Source of the DNA: Dehalococcoidia bacterium UBA1123
Lineage (GTDB): Bacteria > Chloroflexota > Dehalococcoidia > Lucifugimonadales > UBA1123
Assembly: GCA_002313895.1 (NCBI GenBank)
Contig: DCAW01000153.1
Coordinates: 1,984-7,005, forward strand
Direction of reading: 5' to 3'
Length of the DNA: 5,022 bases
The notes below the pieces were generated by a model that saw nothing but the letters and a program-made list of their open reading frames with translations, was not told where the DNA came from and ran no database searches. Each line of letters begins with the position of its first letter. Position 1 is the stretch's first letter. This document shows positions 1-4,328 of the stretch, piece after piece. Both the position numbers and the translations under genes were made by a program.

Positions 1-96
1 GACCCTGGGATCGGATACCCGATTCACCGTCGTCTGAGGGGGATATTTTTCCTCCAATATCAGACGGCATTGCAGGCCATTAAGACCGCTGTGTAA
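1..96 (+). CDS. Possible C-terminal end of a plus-strand gene (partial, doubtful)
   Basis: A frame open at the left edge gives 31 codons ending in FLQYQTALQAIKTAV and a TAA at 94-96; the end reads like an amphipathic helix. If real, the gene would converge on ffh. Against it, the same DNA forms a strong hairpin (31-66), and the opposite strand also has a short open frame from an ATG at 68-70 running off the left edge (MPSDIGGKISPSDDGE...). I cannot recognise a family for either, and only the sequence left of the window would decide. Confidence 0.25.
   Translation, partial: DPGIGYPIHRRLRGIFFLQYQTALQAIKTAV
31..66. other. Hairpin with two alternative folds
   Basis: CGTCTGA (31-37) pairs perfectly with TCAGACG (60-66). 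Inside, GGGGG (38-42) can pair with CCTCC (51-55) through one G-U pair when read on the plus strand. Alternatively GATATT (42-47) pairs with AATATC (56-61), which frees the G-rich strand and leaves CCTCC in the loop. A further 7-bp stem with an ATAC loop lies at 8-25. It may be part of a structured RNA or a transcription end; no known RNA family was recognised. Confidence 0.35.
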
Positions 97-238
97 CGGG
101 TGGATCGTCGTCCCATTCGACAATCTGTCGGGTCGGGTTGGACAACAGCCGCTCTTAGGACGACCAGATTCTTCGCTGCGGTTCAGAATGGCAAGTTGCT
201 CGCGCGCGACAAAACCAAGTCAGATTGCTGGCTCGACG
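97..238. other. Non-coding stretch downstream of ffh
   Basis: No convincing gene is visible on either strand. An 11-bp interrupted stem lies at 112-137 (ATTCGACA/TGTCGGGT with a triloop, extended by CCC/GGG across one bulged base); its G-U pairs favour plus-strand RNA, but no U tract follows. The perfect palindrome TCGCGCGCGA lies at 200-209. Neither is a standard terminator for ffh. Confidence 0.4.
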
Positions 239-1573
239 CTATCCGCCAATCATTCGCATAAGGTCCTTTGCGCCTTTGCCGGTCGACATCTGGCGCATCA
301 TTTTCTGCATCTGCTTGAACTGGTTGAGCAGTTGGTTGACGTCCTGGGCCGTCGTTCCGCTGCCGCGCGCTATGCGTCTGCGACGGCTGCCACCAATCAT
401 GTCAGGACGCTGGCGTTCCTGAGGAGTCATCGAGTAGATGATGGCCTCCACCCTGTCGAGATTGCTGTCGTCCAAGTCTTCGGTCGGCATCTTGCTCTTC
501 ATCGCAGAGAAACCGGGAATCATTTCCATGACCTGAGCAAGCGGGCCCATTTTCTTCAATTGCTGAAGCTGTTGCAGGAAATCGTTCAGGTCGAATGTGG
601 CCTGACGCATCTTGCGTTCAAGCTCGATGACCTGCTCTTCGTCGAAATTTTGCTGGGTTTTTTCGATGAGGGTGAGCATGTCCCCCATGCCCAGAATCCT
701 GGAAGCTAGCCGGTCGGGGTGGAACACCTCCAGAGCGTCCATTTGTTCGCCTGTGCCGATGAACTTTATGGGGATGCCGGTAACCTTTGTGATGGAAAGC
801 GCCGCTCCGCCTCTGGCATCGCCGTCCATTTTGGTAAGCACCAGCCCCGTGACTCCGATGCGTTCGTGGAACTCCTCTGCGACACGGACTGCGTCCTGGC
901 CGGTCATCGAGTCGAGGACCAAAAGCGTCTCGACGGGTTTGATGGCGTCTCGCACGCTCTCAAGCTCGCTCATCAGCTCATCGTCAATTTGAAATCTGCC
1001 AGCGGTGTCGACAATGGCCCAGGCTGCATTGGCGTCTGAGGCGCGCTTTATGCCTTTTTGGGCTACGGCAACTGTGTTGCTGGTGTCCCGTTCGGAATGG
1101 ATATCGACGCCCACCTGGCCGGCAAGAACCTCAAGCTGATCGATAGCCGCCGGACGGTAAAGGTCAGCCGCGACTAGGAACGGCGTCTGACCGTCCTGTT
1201 TGAGGTACCTGGCGATTTTGGCAGAGGCGGTTGTTTTGCCTCCACCGTTGAGGCCGACCATGAGAATTGTGTTCGGCTGGCGCGGGCCGTGTTCCAGCCT
1301 GTGGGAGCCGCCGCTGATGATATTCGTGAGCTCTTCGTTGGTTATCTTGATGACCTGTTGGCCGGGCGACAGGCTTTGGAGCAAGCCTTCCCCAAGGACT
1401 CGTTCTCTGATGGTGGCGACAAACTCGCGAGCCACCCGGAAGTTGACGTCGGCTTCCAATAACGCCATCCGCACTTCTCGTAGGGCAGCGTCGATGTCTT
1501 TCTCGGTCAGCCTGCCTTTGTTGCCCAGGCCGTGGAACACGCCATTCAGTTTTTCAGTCAGCGCTTCAAACAC
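239..1573 (-). CDS. ffh: Signal recognition particle protein Ffh (SRP54 GTPase), complete
   Basis: Ffh binds the SRP RNA and signal sequences emerging from the ribosome and delivers the complex to FtsY at the membrane, with GTP hydrolysis by both partners. The 444-residue length is normal. Visible in order: N-terminal helical bundle (1-90, with LREVRMALLEADVNF at 31-45); the NG GTPase domain with P-loop GLNGGGKTT at 107-115, DLYRPAA at 137-143, DTAGR at 189-193, LDSMTGQDA at 220-228, TKMDGDARGG at 247-256 and the closing GTGE motif near 273; then the methionine-rich M domain (about 300-444) with the RNA-binding motif SRRRRIARGSG at 396-406 and a Met-rich tail. The start is GTG at 1571-1573, six bases after AGGAG (1580-1584). 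An overlapping ATG at 1573-1575 is out of frame and stops after five codons. The gene lies 75 bases downstream of hrcA on the same strand. No convincing terminator follows its TAG stop. Confidence 0.99.
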   Translation of the reverse strand: MFEALTEKLNGVFHGLGNKGRLTEKDIDAALREVRMALLEADVNFRVAREFVATIRERVLGEGLLQSLSPGQQVIKITNEELTNIISGGSHRLEHGPRQPNTILMVGLNGGGKTTASAKIARYLKQDGQTPFLVAADLYRPAAIDQLEVLAGQVGVDIHSERDTSNTVAVAQKGIKRASDANAAWAIVDTAGRFQIDDELMSELESVRDAIKPVETLLVLDSMTGQDAVRVAEEFHERIGVTGLVLTKMDGDARGGAALSITKVTGIPIKFIGTGEQMDALEVFHPDRLASRILGMGDMLTLIEKTQQNFDEEQVIELERKMRQATFDLNDFLQQLQQLKKMGPLAQVMEMIPGFSAMKSKMPTEDLDDSNLDRVEAIIYSMTPQERQRPDMIGGSRRRRIARGSGTTAQDVNQLLNQFKQMQKMMRQMSTGKGAKDLMRMIGG

Positions 1574-1579
1574 ATACTG

Positions 1580-1592
1580 CTCCTAAATTAGG
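1580..1592 (-). promoter_or_regulatory. ffh ribosome binding site inside a short palindrome
   Basis: On the minus strand, AGGAG (1584 to 1580) lies six bases before the GTG start of ffh and decides that start over the overlapping ATG. Its first bases belong to the near-perfect palindrome CCTAATTTAGG (1582-1592), which could pair as CCTA/TAGG and partly cover the site. The stem is short, so any effect is uncertain. Confidence 0.6.
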
Positions 1593-1616
1593 GCGCCGAC
1601 CTTGTTTGGTCGGCGC
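1593..1616 (-). promoter_or_regulatory. GC-rich hairpin between hrcA and ffh
   Basis: A perfect 9-bp stem (GCGCCGACC at 1593-1601, GGTCGGCGC at 1608-1616) encloses a 6-base loop, 32 bases past the hrcA stop and just ahead of the ffh ribosome binding site. On the minus strand it is followed by CCTAATTTAGG rather than a U run, so it is not a classic terminator. It could attenuate read-through, mark an mRNA processing or stability point, or affect ffh translation. The structure is seen directly; the role is inference. Confidence 0.5.
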
Positions 1617-1648
1617 GCGGGGCAAAATCAATATTCATAGTTGCGGGT

Positions 1649-2674
1649 TTATGAGGTGTACGCGCCTTTAACGAGACCGCTCATGACCCCTGAAATGAAC
1701 TTGACCCCAGAAATGGTCTTTGTGTACTCCATGCGTGTTGGACCGACGGCGCCGACGGCGCCGGATATTTCGCCTGGGATGCCGTACTGGCAGATAACGA
1801 CGCTGAGGGGACGAAGCACGTCGCCGACATGTTCGTGCCCTATGACAACCTCCACAACGGAGCCCTCAGGAGCCTCTGAGAGAACTGCATCGATAAGTGA
1901 GCCGTCTTCCACTCCCTGGACGATCGTTCGCATCATGTCCTGGTCGTCGAACTCAGGTTGAATCAGTAGATTTGGAAGTCCATCAACGTAGCGTTCACTC
2001 TGCGAGGCGAGGTCCTCATCCTTGAGAATCAGGACGGTCGCCTCCACAAGGTCTTTCTCGACAGGGGAGAGTTGCATGGGCTTGGACTCGATCTCGCGTC
2101 GGTTCAGGCCAATTAGCTCCGCTCGGATCCGCTGAGATATGGTCTCCAACTGGACTGACTCCACAGGGTCTTCGAGGCGCACCAGGTGTTTGCGGAGACG
2201 CGCCTGCTCCAGGACAACGATGAGCATTGTGACGAAGTCCTGAACCTGCACAAGCTCAATGTGCCGGACCCTCGATTCCTTCATCTTGGGGAATGTGGCG
2301 ATGCCCATGTATCCTACAAGTTGGGCAAGCAAAGCCGTCGCAACGTTGCCCCAGGCGTCGATGTCATGTTCGACGTTAACCAGTTGATGCCTGATGACAT
2401 CTCTGGCAGGGGAGGGGAGTTCATTTGTGTCATCGGCCAGGACAGACTCGACGTAGAGCCTGTAGGCTTTGTCTGCGGGTATGCTGCCAGCGGAAGCGTG
2501 GGGCCTGGTGATGTAGCCTTGGTCCTCAAGGATGGCGACTTCGTTCCTAATGGTCGCCGAACTGACGCCCAAATTGTGCATTCGAGTCAACGATTCCGAG
2601 GCGATAGGGGCCGCGTCAGAAATGTAATCGCTGACGATCAGATTCAGTAATAGCTCTTGCCTGAGTGTGAGCAT
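1649..2674 (-). CDS. hrcA: Heat-inducible transcription repressor HrcA, complete
   Basis: HrcA is a dimeric repressor that binds the CIRCE inverted repeat ahead of chaperone operons and is kept active by GroEL (family knowledge). The protein has an N-terminal winged helix with the recognition segment VSSATIRNE at 37-45 and the wing/loop PHASAGSIPADKAYR at 58-72, a central dimerisation domain, and a C-terminal core ending in GPTRMEY at 311-317. I take the ATG at 2672-2674 as the start because MLTLRQELLLNLIV matches the usual HrcA N-terminus; it gives 341 residues. An in-frame TTG at 2687-2689 would add five residues but has no ribosome binding site; the ATG has only a weak GGA upstream. In many bacteria hrcA leads a grpE-dnaK-dnaJ cluster. 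Here it is followed by ffh, with no chaperone gene in the window. No CIRCE (TTAGCACTC-N9-GAGTGCTAA) is visible in its upstream region. The loop usually reads SAGRIPTD or close to it, but here it reads SAGSIPAD. Confidence 0.97.
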   Translation of the reverse strand: MLTLRQELLLNLIVSDYISDAAPIASESLTRMHNLGVSSATIRNEVAILEDQGYITRPHASAGSIPADKAYRLYVESVLADDTNELPSPARDVIRHQLVNVEHDIDAWGNVATALLAQLVGYMGIATFPKMKESRVRHIELVQVQDFVTMLIVVLEQARLRKHLVRLEDPVESVQLETISQRIRAELIGLNRREIESKPMQLSPVEKDLVEATVLILKDEDLASQSERYVDGLPNLLIQPEFDDQDMMRTIVQGVEDGSLIDAVLSEAPEGSVVEVVIGHEHVGDVLRPLSVVICQYGIPGEISGAVGAVGPTRMEYTKTISGVKFISGVMSGLVKGAYTS

Positions 2675-2828
2675 AATCCGGCGTTCCAACTATATTTCGG
2701 GGTTTCCAACAGTCTGCGCCTGCTCCGCAATATTCCGGGGGAATTTGCCGGAACGTGTGCGCGTCAATTATTCGCAAGTCTAACATATACCGTGGGTTGA
2801 CTGCCTATTAGTCAGGCTTGGAATAGTT

Positions 2829-2884
2829 GAGTTATCCAGATAAATTCGACGCTGAGCGTCACAGCGACCATCGAGTTATCCAGA
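2829..2884 (+). repeat. 12-bp direct repeat (GAGTTATCCAGA x2) flanking a 13-bp palindrome
   Basis: GAGTTATCCAGA occurs at 2829-2840 and again, exactly, at 2873-2884, 44 bases apart start to start (about four helical turns). Between them lies the perfect palindrome GACGCT-G-AGCGTC at 2848-2860. Each repeat contains TTATCCAGA, one base away from the DnaA box TTATCCACA. The arrangement suggests a protein-binding array; the identity of the protein is inference. Confidence 0.55.
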
Positions 2885-2961
2885 GCGCATGAGGCTGACC
2901 ATAGGCTCACATAGTGGACAGATTCGCTCAAACACTCTCGCCGTTCACATGGAATCGTGGA

Positions 2962-2997
2962 GTGAGCATTGATATACTCACAATTGAAGTCTTTCAA
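2962..2997. promoter_or_regulatory. Two adjacent dyads upstream of the MBL-fold gene
   Basis: GTGAG (2962-2966) and CTCAC (2977-2981) form a dyad with a 10-base spacer, followed at once by TTGAA (2984-2988) and TTCAA (2993-2997) with a 4-base spacer. They end 17 bases before the ATG, so they could be operator sites or a small hairpin in the mRNA leader. The arms are only 5 bp and could be chance. Confidence 0.25.
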
Positions 2998-3014
2998 CGT
3001 TATGGGCGGTCAAA

Positions 3015-3677
3015 ATGGATATTAGCTGGCTTGGGCATTCATCTATCAGGATTGTTAGCAGAGACATTACGTTAATTACCGACCCCTACCCGGATTCGAT
3101 AGGTTTTTCGATGGGGCAGCAGGTGGCGCATATCGTGACAGTTAGCAATGACCATCCAAATCATTGCGGCGCTGAGCTTGTTGGAGGCGATCCACGGATT
3201 CTGAACGGGCCTGGGCAGTTTGAAGTGCATGGCTACAATATCGCCGGGCTGGGCACTAAACTTGAGGAATCCGAGCATACCGACAGTGATGAAGAAGTCG
3301 TGAAAATCAGGCGGACCAACACGGTGTACACGTATCGCTCGGAAGGATTAACTGTGTGCCACCTGGGCGATCTGAAGCGGAGGCTGACCCCGGCGCAAAT
3401 TGGCGACCAGGGGAGTGTTGACGTATTGATAGTCCCAGCGGGGGGTGGTTGCACGATCAGCCCCAGCGAGGTTCTGGAGCAGGCTAACGTGTTCAATCCG
3501 AAGATCATCATTCCGGTGCACTATTCCCAGGAAACCGCTGTCGATGGTTTGGAACCCATTGACGGATTCCTGAAGGAATTCGGCGTGGAAGACCCTACTC
3601 CCCAGATCAGAGTAAACGTCACTCTGACCAATCTTCCGCGTGAGACGCAGGTAGTAGTGCTGCGCAAGGGCTCCTAG
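3015..3677 (+). CDS. Metallo-beta-lactamase-fold (Lactamase_B_3-like) protein with an altered first metal motif
   Basis: This is a 220-residue protein of the small single-domain MBL-fold family, related to UPF0173/Lactamase_B_3 proteins. The substrate is unknown. Features in order: WLGHSSIRI at 5-13, the first beta strand with ITDPY at 21-25, the metal-loop region VSNDHPNHCG at 43-52, an acidic insertion at about 84-94, CHLGDL at 115-120 (the conserved His/Asp strand), PAGGGCTIS at 141-149, and IIIPVHY at 164-170 with the C-terminal His. Typical family members carry H-x-H-x-D-H in the metal loop. Here the first His is Asn45 and the Asp is Asn49, while His47 and His50 remain, so metal binding may be reduced or different. 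The gene is intact with no stop or frameshift. Its start ATG has only a weak GGCGG-type site upstream. An ATG at 3002 is out of frame. It runs divergently from hrcA and stands alone. Family assignment is firm; catalytic activity is uncertain. Confidence 0.92.
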   Translation: MDISWLGHSSIRIVSRDITLITDPYPDSIGFSMGQQVAHIVTVSNDHPNHCGAELVGGDPRILNGPGQFEVHGYNIAGLGTKLEESEHTDSDEEVVKIRRTNTVYTYRSEGLTVCHLGDLKRRLTPAQIGDQGSVDVLIVPAGGGCTISPSEVLEQANVFNPKIIIPVHYSQETAVDGLEPIDGFLKEFGVEDPTPQIRVNVTLTNLPRETQVVVLRKGS

Positions 3678-3842
3678 CTCGGTTGCCATGAACTAATTGC
3701 CGCAATGGGTGGTGCGGAGGGCTGCCGGCCCCGAGATTCCACGGTTGTGGCGTTAAGCTAACTTCGATTACTGTCTCGGGAATGAGGCGGTGCCTGCATG
3801 CCTTTTCATTGTAGGGACGCCATCAACCATGAAAGAGTCGAT

Positions 3843-3995
3843 TTACGAGGCTTGCTGTTGTCGGATGTGGAATGTCACGTCTTCCCATTCGTAGGAATCG
3901 TCAGGCGGCTCGATCGCCAGTAGACTGTGCTTGCCTTTTGCAATGTTTGCTGGCGCTGTTTCGTGATTTCGGACTCTGGCGATCGATGAAACCCG
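3843..3995 (-). pseudogene. Possible C-terminal gene remnant (50 codons, no start)
   Basis: Reading the minus strand from a TGA at 3996-3998 to a TAA at 3843-3845 gives 50 codons with a natural, balanced composition, including GKHSLLAIEPPDDSYEWEDV and an ending in FHIRQQQAS. It has no ATG, GTG or TTG usable as a start near its beginning, and upstream in the same frame there are two close stops (3996-3998 and 4014-4016). This fits the tail of a gene that has lost its front by deletion or frameshift. I do not recognise a family. Another 92-codon minus-strand frame (3875-4153) overlaps it out of register and reads less like protein. Chance cannot be excluded for so short a frame. Confidence 0.25.
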
Positions 3996-4019
3996 TCAGG
4001 CGCCCGGGAACTCTCAGCT

Positions 4020-4229
4020 GTGACGGCGCTCGAGAAGATCGTCGGTGATGGCGGAATCGTTTGGACGTATAACGATCCAACAGAATCCAAGCTGGCAACA
4101 ATGATTAGCAGCGCGGCCGGCGAGCCATTCATGGTTTTGCAAATTCTAGCCATATGTGATTATTTGCAGGCGTCGCTTGGCTACCGGAAATCAGAATTGC
4201 ATTTTATTCTGATGCCAAATTGCGCTTGA
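4020..4229 (+). CDS. Short hypothetical frame or remnant (69 codons, GTG start)
   Basis: GTG at 4020 opens 69 codons ending at TGA 4227-4229. The first 40 or so residues read like a folded protein (ALEKIVGDGGIVWTYNDP, then ESKLATMISSAAGEP) and their codons often end in G or C; the end (ELHFILMPNCA) reads less naturally. The frame is open a little further upstream, to 3990, without another start. No good ribosome binding site precedes the GTG. It stops 13 bases before the terminator stem at 4243. No family is recognised; it may be a small gene, a fragment or chance. Confidence 0.22.
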   Translation: MTALEKIVGDGGIVWTYNDPTESKLATMISSAAGEPFMVLQILAICDYLQASLGYRKSELHFILMPNCA

Positions 4230-4242
4230 GCTCCGCTCATAA

Positions 4243-4284
4243 AATACCCTTCAGTCGGCCATTACTAACTGACTGAAGGGTATT
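4243..4284 (-). terminator. Intrinsic terminator of the Thr/Pro-linker surface protein gene
   Basis: There is a perfect 14-bp inverted repeat (AATACCCTTCAGTC at 4243-4256, complement at 4271-4284) around a 14-base loop. Read on the minus strand the stem ends in TATT and runs into TTTTAT, the U-rich tail expected of a Rho-independent terminator, 44 bases past the TAA of the gene at 4329. On the plus strand the tail is GTTTCG, so weaker termination from that side is possible. That would matter only if the doubtful short frame ending at 4229 is transcribed. Confidence 0.88.
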
Positions 4285-4328
4285 GTTTCGCCGTGACGCC
4301 TGTAAATCCCGTGACGGTTGCTGGGAGT

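Larger units (their letters stand above)
2690..3014. promoter_or_regulatory. Divergent intergenic region of hrcA and the MBL-fold gene
   Basis: These 325 bases must hold the promoters of both flanking genes and are rich in small repeats. A possible plus-strand promoter is TTGACT (2797-2802) with AATAGT 19 bases later (2822-2827); the spacing is long and the -10 poor, so this is weak. No good minus-strand promoter pair for hrcA was found. Other elements: ATTCC-GGG-GGAAT (2732-2744), a TGACT/AGTCA dyad (2798-2802 and 2810-2814), a 12-bp direct repeat around a palindrome (2829-2884), and two dyads just before the MBL-fold gene (2962-2997). No CIRCE operator is visible. The 61-codon minus-strand frame across 2812-2997 does not read as a protein. 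Confidence 0.5.
3678..4242. other. 565-base stretch without a confident gene
   Basis: Between the MBL-fold gene and the terminator no frame has a good start, a ribosome binding site and a recognisable product. It holds a 7-bp inverted repeat, CCCGAGA/TCTCGGG (3730-3736 and 3774-3780, 37-base spacer), a small ATTGC-C-GCAAT dyad (3696-3706) and two short protein-like frames listed separately. No tRNA or clear promoter was seen. It may be a site of decayed genes. Confidence 0.5.

Noticed and set aside
1..238. SRP RNA (4.5S) gene next to ffh
   Set aside because: The conserved GGAAGGAAGCAGCC-type apical motif is absent from both strands of this stretch.
188..709. 173-codon plus-strand frame
   Set aside because: It lies antisense to the well-conserved 3' half of ffh; its His/Leu-rich sequence is the mirror of Ffh codons and has no family features.
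1200..1586. 128-codon plus-strand frame
   Set aside because: It is antisense to the Ffh N-terminal and P-loop region; the Ffh frame carries all the GTPase motifs.
1593..1616. The hrcA-ffh hairpin as a Rho-independent terminator
   Set aside because: Neither strand has a U-rich tract after the stem; ffh lies immediately downstream in the same direction.
2186..2650. 154-codon plus-strand frame
   Set aside because: It is antisense to the HrcA winged-helix domain, where the HrcA frame is conserved.
2962..2981. GTGAG-N10-CTCAC as a CIRCE operator
   Set aside because: CIRCE half-sites face the other way (ACTC then GAGT) with a 9-base spacer and 9-base arms; this dyad has only 5-bp arms in the opposite order.
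2812..2997. 61-codon minus-strand frame in the hrcA/MBL intergenic region
   Set aside because: No ribosome binding site, unnatural composition, and it overlaps the repeat/palindrome cluster.
2690..3014. Chromosomal origin of replication
   Set aside because: Only three imperfect DnaA-like 9-mers, no AT-rich unwinding stretch, and no dnaA or dnaN nearby.
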